DNA of 64,000 nt. Origin: Opisthocomus hoazin. Taxonomy: Eukaryota > Chordata > Aves > Opisthocomiformes > Opisthocomidae. A program made the position numbers and the translations under genes. Of the stretch, positions 1 through 9,380 are shown one piece after another. Under the pieces are notes generated by a model. The model was not told the DNA's origin, did no database searches, and saw nothing but the letters and a program-made list of their open reading frames with translations. Where the stretch lies: NCBI RefSeq assembly GCF_030867145.1, contig NC_134434.1:5518001-5582000 (forward strand). The letters run 5' to 3'. Position 1 is the stretch's first letter; each line of letters starts with the position of its first letter.

Positions 1-360
1 CATCAGCTCTGGGGAGCGAGAATCCAATTCAAGTTTGTTTTTTGACTGAAAACTTAGCTACATTCATTTCAGCAAATGTATACCTGAAATACCTTGATAC
101 GATTTTGGAAGCAAAATCATTAAGTTAAAAAGGAAAAATTATTACAAAAATGCTATAAATTAAGACAATAAAAAGATTTATAATTTTTTCTTTAATAAAA
201 ATCTGTCCGGTCAGATAGATACTGTATATATTTAGCACTTTAGAATTAATGGTCATTTCTGGGCAGCGTCATCACACCAGGTTACTACTCCACCCACACT
301 GAAGCACAGATCTGTTGATAGCATGCTGCTGTGACCAATTCCTGCTAAAGCTTCCACTCT

Positions 361-2265
361 TCATAGATTTACCAGCCAGCTCTTCTTGTTCTCCTCGTCA
401 GAGTCACTCATATCCCAGGAATCCGCAGCCAGGAGATGAGAATAATTAATTAGTTTCTGCTGTGGCAATTTAGATTGGAGAGTTAAGAACAAGAGGAGCC
501 ACAGCACCAGGCACATGCAGCATGCCCTGTACAGAACTGCCAAGCCAAAGTGCTTCACGACAAACCCTCCTGCAAAACTGCCCAAGCTTGCTCCTCCACC
601 GTAGAAGAGGCCCTGGAGAACAGCGTGCAGGGGCCTCTCCATGCCTGGAGTGGCTATGTCATCCACCGTCGTGGTAACCACCCACCACAAAGCACCGCTA
701 CTGAAGGCAGATAGTATCTGGATAAGGAGAACTGACCACACAGTCCACAAGAAGGAGTAGCACAGAAGCTGTACTGCCAGGAGGCTTAGACTGACTGCAA
801 CAATTTTGCTGCTCGAGAAAGTCCTCAGCAACTTCCCCTTGAAGAAATAAAGCAAAATTTCAGCAAGCAGCCCAACGGCCACGGAGAGCCCCATGTACAG
901 CTCACTGCTACCTCGGTCCTGCATCTGCCAGAAGAGAAAGTTCTGCACCGCCGACCCAGCCGCACCGGTGAGGAAGATGGTGATGACGTACAGGATCGCT
1001 CGGCCATCGCTCCACAGCAGGGCCAGGGCTTTGGCGGTTTTGTTAACACGGTTGGTTTTCTTGGGAATGTGGACGGGAAGAAAGACGCTGACAAGCGACG
1101 AGAGCATTACCAGGAGAGCACAGACATAGAAGTGGACAGCGAGGCGGGCGACCGTGCTGCCGAGGAAGCAACTCAGTTGATCCACGAATGCGGCAATGCT
1201 GCAGGCACCTATAGATGCACCCAGGTAACTCCAAATCCACAGCCTGCCATACCTGTCAGTCGCGTCAACGAAGTCGAGATATTCGTAGAGACCCTCATTC
1301 ACCATCCACTTGAGAGAAGTAGCCAGCAGCTCCCAAAGCACAACACTGCTCAGTACCATAAGAAAAATGTGATACTCTCTGTCCGGAAAGATGTTTCGCA
1401 CTGCCTTGAAGCTGACATCTGGAGTGTCTTTCTGGTGGTCTGAAAGGTTTCCAGGCACGTAAGCATCTCCAACAGCAGGAAGAGTTGTTTTAAACACAGA
1501 GAGCTCGCTGCTCTCAGTAGAATAAAGGCTTTTTTCAGCATTATCAGCGAGATCTGTTGCAGCAGAAGCCAGACTGCTCGCTTCCTTCTCGAGTCCAGGC
1601 AAGCGAGCTCCGGAGGAAGCCGTCACTTCTGGTTCTTGCGTCTCCCGGTTAACCGCTTTCGCAGAAGCCGTCCAGCCGGAGGGACCGGCCAAGTAGCCGC
1701 TCGCCTTTGTATCGCCTCCAGCAACCCCTCTGCCTCCTTTCCCAAGCGTGTCCGTCAGCCCAAACGATCCCTGGAAGGCCGCACTGCTCAGCGTCGGCTT
1801 TCTGCTCGCCATCAGAACGCCAGCCGTTGTTTTCACCCTTGCCTCTGCGTCGGTGACAACGCCCACGCTCGGACCCGGGTAGCTGCCCGTGGCCGGGCCT
1901 GGCGTGGCGGCGGCCCCTCGGTCACCCGGCTGCCGGCTGCCGTTACAGGCCGTGCTCCCCGGGGCCCCGCCGACGGGGGGGACGAGGGTGAGCAGCAGGC
2001 TGGCCCCGGCCGAGCCCAGCAAGCAGCTGGCAAGCAGCAGCCGCCGGTTCCTGCGGCCCCGAGGGCAGCGCAAGCAGAGCGGGACCCAGAGCGCTGTCAC
2101 CATGTACCTGGCTCCGGCCGCCACCCCCACCAGCGGGGCCGACAGCCCCAGCTGCCGCAGGTACAGCGTCAGGAACGGGACCGCGCAAGCCCGGCCCGCG
2201 CCATGCAGCAGACGGAAAAAGGCGGACAGGGCCAAGGCCCGGCCGACGTCCCACTGCTCGCTCAT
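361..2265 (-). CDS. MFSD6L: MFSD6L-like MFS transporter, array copy 1
   Basis: Single-exon gene for a 634-aa multi-pass membrane protein of the major facilitator superfamily, MFSD6-like branch; its substrate is not known. Hydrophobic helices lie near residues 9-33, 40-64 and 76-98. A long Ser/Thr/Gly/Ala-rich loop follows (about 100-297), then further helices near 299-318, 341-362, 372-398, 420-446, 456-475, 486-535, 546-568 and 575-597. The tail is short and acidic (DSDEEN). The ATG at 2263-2265 was chosen because the transporter fold starts there (MSEQWDVGRALALSAFF) and the context has G at -3. The frame stays open upstream, but that part is GC-rich promoter and minisatellite. Copy 1 carries L65, N73, K319, N323, V333, V392 and V398. 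A candidate ATTAAA poly(A) signal lies on the minus strand at 191-196. Family assignment is by recalled homology; the membrane topology is inferred. Confidence 0.9.
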   Translation of the reverse strand: MSEQWDVGRALALSAFFRLLHGAGRACAVPFLTLYLRQLGLSAPLVGVAAGARYMVTALWVPLCLRCPRGRRNRRLLLASCLLGSAGASLLLTLVPPVGGAPGSTACNGSRQPGDRGAAATPGPATGSYPGPSVGVVTDAEARVKTTAGVLMASRKPTLSSAAFQGSFGLTDTLGKGGRGVAGGDTKASGYLAGPSGWTASAKAVNRETQEPEVTASSGARLPGLEKEASSLASAATDLADNAEKSLYSTESSELSVFKTTLPAVGDAYVPGNLSDHQKDTPDVSFKAVRNIFPDREYHIFLMVLSSVVLWELLATSLKWMVNEGLYEYLDFVDATDRYGRLWIWSYLGASIGACSIAAFVDQLSCFLGSTVARLAVHFYVCALLVMLSSLVSVFLPVHIPKKTNRVNKTAKALALLWSDGRAILYVITIFLTGAAGSAVQNFLFWQMQDRGSSELYMGLSVAVGLLAEILLYFFKGKLLRTFSSSKIVAVSLSLLAVQLLCYSFLWTVWSVLLIQILSAFSSGALWWVVTTTVDDIATPGMERPLHAVLQGLFYGGGASLGSFAGGFVVKHFGLAVLYRACCMCLVLWLLLFLTLQSKLPQQKLINYSHLLAADSWDMSDSDEENKKSWLVNL

Positions 2266-2660
2266 GGCGCTACCGCGTGCTCCTCCCGCGGGTACCGGCC
2301 ACGCAGCTCCGGGTCCCCCGCTCCCCAGGGCCGCGGTCACCGCACCCGCTCGGCCTGCGCCTCCGCCGCGCGTCCCGGCCCGCCCCGTTGCCAGGAGACG
2401 GCGGGCGGTGGGCGGGACAGCGCCTCCTGCCGGCCGAGAGGGGCAGCGCCGCGGCCCGCCTCGTTCCTGCCCCGCAGCGTCCCCCGCCCGGGGCTCCCCC
2501 GGCCCCGGGCACCCCCGGCCCCAGCTCCCCCCACCCAGGCACCCCTCGCTCCGGCTCACCTCGGCCCAGGCTCCCCCCGCTCTGGCTCCCCACGCTCCGG
2601 CTTTCCCTGGAGGGAATGAGATCGGCGGGCCGTGGGGAAGATCGAGGCCCAGGCCACCGG
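2266..2660 (-). promoter_or_regulatory. GC-rich 5' region of MFSD6L
   Basis: Very GC-rich and CpG-rich stretch directly before the ATG, continuous with the CpG-rich start of the coding region, as in CpG-island promoters. I see no TATA box. Equivalent regions lie at 8410-8805, 22592-22988, 28891-29287 and 35198-35594. The transcription start cannot be placed by eye. Confidence 0.55.
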
Positions 2661-2663
2661 GGC

Positions 2664-2760
2664 GTGGGATGTGCGTCTCCATGGACGCGGGGTGTCCGTG
2701 GCTGCGGGGTGTCCATAGACGCGGGATGTCCGTGGCCATGGGATGTTCGTGGCCATGGGA
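2664..2760. repeat. 18-bp minisatellite, copy 1 allele (short)
   Basis: About five degenerate 18-bp motifs of the type gggatgtccatggccatg, roughly 400 bp upstream of the MFSD6L ATG. Shortest allele in the array. Confidence 0.85.
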
Positions 2761-3739
2761 AAGTGCTGGGCCAAGCACTGTCCCCGCTAAGGGCATGGGG
2801 TGCTTTGAAGTGGCAGACTTTGAGGGGAACAGGCTGCAGGGACAGAGGGTCCGGCACAGAGGGTACTCCAGGGGCAGCCAGCGGGGGGGTTGTAGACTCT
2901 TGCTTCCGAGTTTCTGCAGTTCAGCCATTTCTGCCCGTCCCTTCACAGAGGAGCTCTCTGGCCATGCCGTGTCTCTGCGTGACGCAGCGTGAAGGCCCCA
3001 GGTGGGGAGCAGAAGGCATCGGCCACAGGGGACCAAATGATGCTGATGTCTTTCTGTTACTGCTGGCTTACTTCCCACCCTCCTCCAGCCACACACAAAC
3101 ATAAAAAAACAACCAAACTTACAGTTGCTGCAGGTTTGTTTGGTTTTTTTAATTGGCATTAAAAGGATTGCACCTTCTGACACAGGTCATCGCTGACACC
3201 TATACAAATAACTTACAATCCATCCACATCATTTACAACTGTACAGAGCAAACTCTGGACACTGAGGACCACGCTCCAACCCAGCACGTGGTCTCCTGGC
3301 TTTGTAAGCATTTGCCTTGCGTGCCGGGATACCCGAACCCCCTGGTGAAGCCCCGAGCAGGCAGAGGTGTGAAGAGCTGCTGGTCACCCCTCAAACTCTG
3401 GGTTGCCCTGTGCAGCAGCTCACGGAGGAAAGCAGCTGGTGCAAGCAGGGTTTCCTGGCCTGTTTCTGAGCATCCTGTCTAACTTCAGCTACCTTCAGGG
3501 CCAAAAGGTTTGCTGGCACTGGTGGGCATCAACGATTTTTGACTTGTGAAGTGAAAAACAGTGCTGAAGAACCAAACGCTGTTGCTGAGATCTTGCCGTT
3601 TTGTGACTCCTGGGGGGGGACGACGTTAAGTCTTGGGGACTGTGCTTGTCTCAGCTGGGAGCAAGGGGCTACGTCTGCCAGCATTTCAAGGTAGCTTCCT
3701 TAGGAAATCGTCATGTTGCTGTTGCCCAGCATGATCTTT
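2761..3739. other. Unit 5' flank, no gene recognised
   Basis: About 1 kb of conserved unit sequence between minisatellite and CR1. It contains an A-rich/T-rich patch near 3,100-3,170 and a short G run near 3,612. Short open frames on both strands show no domain I know. Equivalents: 16963-17938, 23255-24233, 29571-30540 and 35844-36823. Confidence 0.6.
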
Positions 3740-4360
3740 CACAGAATCACAGAATCCCAGCATGGCCGGGGTTGGAAGGGACCTCTGTGGGTCACCCAGC
3801 CCAACCCAGTCCAACCTCCTGCTGAAGCAGGGTCACCCAGAGCAGGCTGCACAGCACCGCGTCCAGGCGGGTCTGGAATATCTCCAGAGAAGGAGACTCC
3901 ACAACTTCCCTGGGCAGCCTGGGCCAGGGCTCCGTCACCCTCAGAGGGAAGAAGTTCTTCCTCATGTTCAGCTGGAACTTCCTCGGCTTCAGTTTGTGCC
4001 CATTGCCCCTTGTCCTGTCGCTGGGCACCACTGGAAAGAGTCTGGCCCCGTCCTCCTGACACCCACCCTGCAGATATTTATCAGCATTTCTAAGGTCCCC
4101 TCTCAGCCTTCTCTTCTCCAGGCTGAACAAGCCCAGCTCCCTCAGCCTCTCCTCCTAGGAGAGATGCTCCAGTCCCCTCACCATCCTCGTAGCCCTCTGC
4201 TGGACTCTCTCCAGTAGCTCCTCATCCTTCTTGAACTGGGGAGCCCAGAACTGGACACAGCACTGCAGATGGGGCCTCACTAGGGCAGAGTAGAGGGGAA
4301 GGAGAACCTCCCTCGTCCTGCTGGCCACACTCCTCCTAATGCATCCCAGGAGCCCATTAG
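3740..4360 (-). mobile_element. CR1 LINE fragment, unit 1
   Basis: 5'-truncated CR1 non-LTR retrotransposon. Read on the minus strand it ends with the typical attctgtgattctgtg tail (complement at 3,740-3,756). Only the 3' part is present, so it is non-autonomous. It still has the segment aactggggagcccag that the CR1s of units 2-4 lack. Confidence 0.9.
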
Positions 4361-6504
4361 CTAAATGTGTTTATTGGATTAATAACTATTTAAAAAAATC
4401 TTCTTATGCAAGACCATTACACGCAAGTTAAGCTTTGGGCCATACCTTAAACCCTCCCTGTCCACAGCGGCAGTGGCTGAGCACATCTAAACACCCACGG
4501 CCCAAATGGCCACGGCGGCAAGAGCCCGGGGAGTCCCCTCGCGGCTCTGCCCCGCAGCCGCTACCACCCTCTGCCGCGGCTGCCGGACGGATTGCACCAC
4601 GAGCGTTTTCCTCTTCAAGGTTTCTGTTTGCCAAACTGGAATTACAGCAGCTGATTTTGTGCCGAGCCAGATAAAAAGAGCACATATAACCGATTTCATT
4701 GGCTTCAAATAAGGGCACTCACTTCCAGCTAAAGAAGCAACCGCATTTTAAACTATTTCCGTGGCGCTCATCTCACAAAAGCACACACGGCTCTGTGGTG
4801 TGCTGCCTGCAGTCAGCTTCTCGAGACTGAAGTGAGATACTCTGTTCACAAGTAATTAGAGTTCCTGAGGTGTTATATGGTAATCAGGCTGGGATAAATT
4901 CTTGACACTAAAATTGTTCCTGCGTTTGAATTCCCGGGAGAAGGTAATACCTTGATAAAAAGTTCCAGCTATTCTTGGCACCAGGACAACTCTATCTATA
5001 GAGTCATTCTAGTAGCGTATTCTGTACGGCACGGTGATTTGTGCCAGGAAAACAGAGAGCTAATTGCCCTGAAAGCATGTGATGTACAGATAATCTGGAA
5101 TCGATGCATGCAGAGAAAGCGATTATCTTCAACGGCGTTGCTGTTCCTTGTCTCCAACCACTTTCTACTGAGTCCAGAAGGCAGCAGGGTGACAGATTGC
5201 AATGTCACTTACATATTACATTTTAAATACACATTTAAATAAATATTTTGCTTTTTGCAGCTGTTTGTCTCATGGCTTGTAAAACATCCCGAAGGTGTTA
5301 TTAAAATCTATCCCTCCGCAAAGGAATGATGCAGTCACTTGACCAAGGAAGTACCTAATAAACTGACAGCAGCTTTTGATGGCAGCTGAAAGGACTGTGA
5401 GGCTCAAAGTGGCTCCACCAGCCCTGTTTCAGGTCTGACACAGATCTTTTAATGAGATCAGACCACCAAATTTTAATTTTAAAGCAAATCTTACCTATGG
5501 AAGCGTTGTTGAAATCTGCTTGCTTTGAGGTTAAGGCAACGCAGATAAGGCAGCTTGAGGAGCCTTCTGGGCTTAGCAGGCTCTGTTCAGGACACAGAGT
5601 TAGTTCTAAATAGGAGACGTGAGCAGAGGGCTGCTCTCAGGCCAAACTGACCCAGGGAGGACCACCACCTTCAACCAGACCAACTCACCAAGCGCCCAGT
5701 GCCTTCTGACTGAATACCGCCCTACCTTCACTCCCAGCCCACAGAAGCTAACCAGATCAGGAGGGCAGACTGCTTCCTGGTCATCCTGAATGCCCGGCTG
5801 CCACCTTAGGTGAACAGACAGGAGGAAGTCCACAGGCTGCTCTGCTGAATCTGGACAGCCGGCAGGCACTGACTGTGAGCAGACACAGTCGGTTTTTTCC
5901 AATAGACACCGATGCAGAAACACACTTACACCCTAAAAAGTGAGAAGACAGATAGTCTGTAGCAAAACCCGATTTTACAAATCAAAGCAGAGCAAATGAA
6001 CCGTTTTTTCATTCACATCCCTTATTCATCGAAAGAAGTTCAGAGACATAGCACCTGGAAAAAGTTCAGTGTGCTGTTGTGCATTAGAGTAGTTTTCCTG
6101 CAATTCAAAGTACCGGTCACAGCTTTCGCTCGCAGTTTCCCCAGCATCAGCTCTGGGGAGCGAGAATCCAATTCAAGTTTGTTTTTTGACTGAAAACTTA
6201 GCTACATTCATTTCAGCAAATGTATACCTGAAATACCTTGATACGATTTTGGAAGCAAAATCATTAAGTTAAAAAGGAAAAATTATTACAAAAATGCTAT
6301 AAATTAAGACAATAAAAAGATTTATAATTTTTTCTTTAATAAAAATCTGTCCGGTCAGATAGATACTGTATATATTTAGCACTTTAGAATTAACGGTCAT
6401 TTCTGGGCAGCGTCATCACACCAGGTTACTACTCCACCCACACTGAAGCACAGATCTGTTGATAGCATGCTGCTGTGACCAATTCCTGCTAAAGCTTCCA
6501 CTCT
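4361..6504. other. Unit 3' flank of MFSD6L, no gene recognised
   Basis: About 2.1 kb between the CR1 and the MFSD6L stop codon: AT-rich, with a GC-rich island near 4,495-4,590. The last 350 bp are the likely 3' UTR (a candidate ATTAAA on the minus strand at 6335-6340). Open frames here are short and match nothing I recognise. Equivalents: 18547-20698, 24843-26985 and 31149-33292. Confidence 0.6.
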
Positions 6505-8409
6505 TCATAGATTTACCAGCCAGCTCTTCTTGTTCTCCTCGTCAGAGTCACTCATATCCCAGGAATCCGCAGCCAGGAGATGAGAATAATTAATTAGTTT
6601 CTGCTGTGGCAATTTAGATTGGAGAGTTAAGAACAAGAGGAGCCACAGCACCAGGCACATGCAGCATGCCCTGTACAGAACTGCCAAGCCAAAGTGCTTC
6701 ACGACAAACCCTCCTGCAAAACTGCCCAAGCTTGCTCCTCCACCGTAGAAGAGGCCCTGGAGAACAGCGTGCAGGGGCCTCTCCATGCCTGGAGTGGCTA
6801 TGTCATCCACCGTCGTGGTAACCACCCACCACAAAGCACCGCTACTGAAGGCAGATAGTATCTGGATAAGGAGAACTGACCACACAGTCCACAAGAAGGA
6901 GTAGCACAGAAGCTGTACTGCCAGGAGGCTTAGACTGACTGCAACAATTTTGCTGCTCGAGAAAGTCCTCAGCAACTTCCCCTTGAAGAAATAAAGCAAA
7001 ATTTCAGCAAGCAGCCCAACGGCCACGGAGAGCCCCATGTACAGCTCACTGCTACCTCGGTCCTGCATCTGCCAGAAGAGAAAGTTCTGCACCGCCGACC
7101 CAGCCGCACCGGTGAGGAAGATGGTGATGACGTACAGGATCGCTCGGCCATCGCTCCACAGCAGGGCCAGGGCTTTGGCGGTTTTGTTAACACGGTTGGT
7201 TTTCTTGGGAATGTGGATGGGAAGAAAGACGCTGCCAAGCGACGAGAGCATTACCAGGAGAGCACAGACATAGAAGTGGACAGCGAGGCGGGCGACCGTG
7301 CTGCCGAGGAAGCAACTCAGTTGATCCACGAATGCGGCAATGCTGCAGGCACCTATAGATGCACCCAGGTAACTCCAAATCCACAGCCTGCCATACCTGT
7401 CAGTCGCGTCAATGAAGTCGAGATATTCGTAGAGACCCTCATCCACCATCCACTCGAGAGAAGTAGCCAGCAGCTCCCAAAGCACAACACTACTCAGTAC
7501 CATAAGAAAAATGTGATACTCTCTGTCCGGAAAGATGTTTCGCACTGCCTTGAAGCTGACATCTGGAGTGTCTTTCTGGTGGTCTGAAAGGTTTCCAGGC
7601 ACGTAAGCATCTCCAACAGCAGGAAGAGTTGTTTTAAACACAGAGAGCTCGCTGCTCTCAGTAGAATAAAGGCTTTTTTCAGCATTATCAGCGAGATCTG
7701 TTGCAGCAGAAGCCAGACTGCTCGCTTCCTTCTCGAGTCCAGGCAAGCGAGCTCCGGAGGAAGCCGTCACTTCTGGTTCTTGCGTCTCCCGGTTAACCGC
7801 TTTCGCAGAAGCCGTCCAGCCGGAGGGACCGGCCAAGTAGCCGCTCGCCTTTGTATCGCCTCCAGCAACCCCTCTGCCTCCTTTCCCAAGCGTGTCCGTC
7901 AGCCCAAACGATCCCTGGAAGGCCGCACTGCTCAGCGTCGGCTTTCTGCTCGCCATCAGAACGCCAGCCGTTGTTTTCACCCTTGCCTCTGCGTCGGTGA
8001 CAACGCCCACGCTCGGACCCGGGTAGCTGCCCGTGGCCGGGCCTGGCGTGGCGGCGGCCCCTCGGTCACGCGGCTGCCGGCTGCCGTTACAGGCCGTGCT
8101 CCCTGGGGCCCCGCCGACGGGGGGGACGAGGGTGAGCAGCAGGCTGGCCCCAGCCGAGCCCAGCAAGCAGCTGGCAAGCAGCAGCCGCCGGTTCCTGCGG
8201 CCCCGAGGGCAGCGCAAGCAGAGCGGGGCCCAGAGCGCTGTCACCATGTACCTGGCTCCGGCCGCCACCCCCACCAGCGGGGCCGACAGCCCCAGCTGCC
8301 GCAGGTACAGCGTCAGGAACGGGACCGCGCAGGCCCGGCCCGCGCCATGCAGCAGACGGAAAAAGGCGGACAGGGCCAAGGCCCGGCCGACGTCCCACTG
8401 CTCGCTCAT
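6505..8409 (-). CDS. MFSD6L: MFSD6L-like MFS transporter, array copy 2
   Basis: Intact 634-aa copy with the same architecture as copy 1 (short N-terminal helix set, long loop at about 100-297, C-terminal helix set, acidic tail). Distinguishing residues: A61 where the others have V, N73, E319, D323, I333, G392 and I398. E319/D323 and I398 are shared with copy 5, not with its neighbours. The ATG is at 8407-8409. Its 5' region carries the longest minisatellite of the array, and the endogenous retrovirus begins about 840 bp upstream of the ATG. This copy's promoter may therefore have lost contact with sequences farther upstream (inference). A candidate ATTAAA poly(A) signal lies on the minus strand at 6335-6340. 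Confidence 0.9.
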   Translation of the reverse strand: MSEQWDVGRALALSAFFRLLHGAGRACAVPFLTLYLRQLGLSAPLVGVAAGARYMVTALWAPLCLRCPRGRRNRRLLLASCLLGSAGASLLLTLVPPVGGAPGSTACNGSRQPRDRGAAATPGPATGSYPGPSVGVVTDAEARVKTTAGVLMASRKPTLSSAAFQGSFGLTDTLGKGGRGVAGGDTKASGYLAGPSGWTASAKAVNRETQEPEVTASSGARLPGLEKEASSLASAATDLADNAEKSLYSTESSELSVFKTTLPAVGDAYVPGNLSDHQKDTPDVSFKAVRNIFPDREYHIFLMVLSSVVLWELLATSLEWMVDEGLYEYLDFIDATDRYGRLWIWSYLGASIGACSIAAFVDQLSCFLGSTVARLAVHFYVCALLVMLSSLGSVFLPIHIPKKTNRVNKTAKALALLWSDGRAILYVITIFLTGAAGSAVQNFLFWQMQDRGSSELYMGLSVAVGLLAEILLYFFKGKLLRTFSSSKIVAVSLSLLAVQLLCYSFLWTVWSVLLIQILSAFSSGALWWVVTTTVDDIATPGMERPLHAVLQGLFYGGGASLGSFAGGFVVKHFGLAVLYRACCMCLVLWLLLFLTLQSKLPQQKLINYSHLLAADSWDMSDSDEENKKSWLVNL

Positions 8410-8808
8410 GGCGCTACCGCGTGCTCCTCCCGCGGGTACCGGCCACGCAGCTCCGGGCCCCCCGCTCCCCAGGGCCGCGGTCACCGCACCCGCTCGGCCT
8501 GCGCCTCCGCCGCGCGTCCCGGCCCGCCCCGTTGCCAGGAGACGGCGGGCGGTGGGCGGGACAGCGCCTCCTGCCGGCCGAGAGGGGCAGCGCCGCGGCC
8601 CGCCTCGTTCCTGCCCCGCAGCGTCCCCCGCCCGGGGCTCCCCCGGCCCCGGGCACCCCCGGCCCCAGCTCCCCCCACCCAGGCACCCCTCGCTCCGGCT
8701 CACCTCGGCCCAGGCTCCCCCCGCTCTGGCTCCCCACGCTCCGGCTTTCCCTGGAGGGAATGAGATCGGCGGGCCGTGGGGAAGATCGAGGCCCAGGCCA
8801 CCGGGGCG

Positions 8809-9251
8809 TGGGATGTGCGTCTCCATGGACGCGGGGTGTCCGTGGCTGCGGGGTGTCCGTGGACGCGGGATGTCCGTGGCCATGGGATGTTTGCGGTCAT
8901 GGGAAGTCCATGGCCGCGGGTGCCTGTGGCTGCAGGATGTCCATGGCCATGGGATGTCCATGGTTGTGGGATGTCCATGTCCATGGGATGTCCATGGCCA
9001 CGGGATGTCCATGGTTTTGGGATGTCCATGGCGGCAGAGCGTCCATGGCCACGTGATGTCCATGGCTGCGGGATGTCCATGGTTGTGGGATGTCCATGTC
9101 CACGGGATGTCCATGGTTGTGGGATGTCCGTGGCTGCGGAATGTCCATGTCCACAGGATGTCCATGGTTGTTGGATGTCTGTGGCCACAGGATATCTGTA
9201 TTCACGGGATGTCCATGGTTTTGGGATGTCTGTGGCCATACGATGTCCATG
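8809..9251. repeat. 18-bp minisatellite, copy 2 allele (longest)
   Basis: About 24 motifs, alternating variants such as gtccatggttgtgggat and gtccatgtccacgggat. The array stops at the ERV. A single remnant of the same repeat follows the 3' LTR at 16,936-16,962. Confidence 0.9.
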
Positions 9252-9276
9252 GGTCACCACGCCTATGAAGGCAACA
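9252..9276 (+). repeat. 5' LTR remnant (end of U5)
   Basis: 25 bases matching the last 23 bases of the 3' LTR (16,913-16,935) with two mismatches and one 2-base gap. The rest of the 5' LTR is gone; minisatellite sequence abuts it directly. Confidence 0.75.
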
Positions 9277-9278
9277 AG

Positions 9279-9296
9279 TGGTGCCGAAACCCGGGA
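9279..9296 (+). other. Primer binding site for tRNA-Phe
   Basis: tggtgccgaaacccggga is, by recall, the exact complement of the 3' 18 bases of vertebrate tRNA-Phe. It follows the U5 end after two bases (ag), the usual spacing. This is where minus-strand DNA synthesis would have been primed. Confidence 0.88.
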
Positions 9297-9380
9297 AAGA
9301 CTCACCTGGAATCGGGTGAACGGCGGCCGGAGCGGCAGGACCAGCCCGGCGGGGAGGACACTGCCGGACCAACAAGGGGG

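Larger units (their letters stand above)
1..4360 (-). repeat. Tandem MFSD6L unit 1 (left end outside window)
   Basis: First visible unit of the array, cut by the window start. Position 1 matches 6,145 in the next unit, a period of 6,144 bp. It has the shortest minisatellite. Its CR1 alone among the internal units keeps 13 bases near 4,236-4,250 that units 2-4 have lost. The number of further copies to the left is unknown. Confidence 0.9.

Noticed and set aside
1889-2992. Long plus-strand frames opposite MFSD6L (also 8033-9268, 28514-29803, 34821-36566)
   Set aside because: They are antisense to a conserved protein and run through GC-rich promoter and 18-bp repeats. Composition (Pro/Arg/Ala) and lack of any domain mark them as chance frames.
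3762-4217. Repeated 151-aa frame in every unit
   Set aside because: It lies wholly within the CR1 3' region on the non-coding strand.
4435-4718. Small frames in the GC-rich island of the unit 3' flank
   Set aside because: No recognisable domain, and overlapping frames on both strands are equally open. Probably a CpG-rich non-coding patch.
5606-5923. 105-aa minus-strand frame conserved in units 1-4
   Set aside because: Its conservation only reflects near-identity of the units. It has no ATG context or known domain.
8809-9251. CRISPR-like array
   Set aside because: The 18-bp motifs are directly adjacent and degenerate, with no unique spacers, and the DNA is avian. It is a minisatellite.
9090-9380. 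Gag starting upstream of 9,381
   Set aside because: That part of the frame reads through minisatellite, U5 remnant and primer binding site, so it is leader and not coding.
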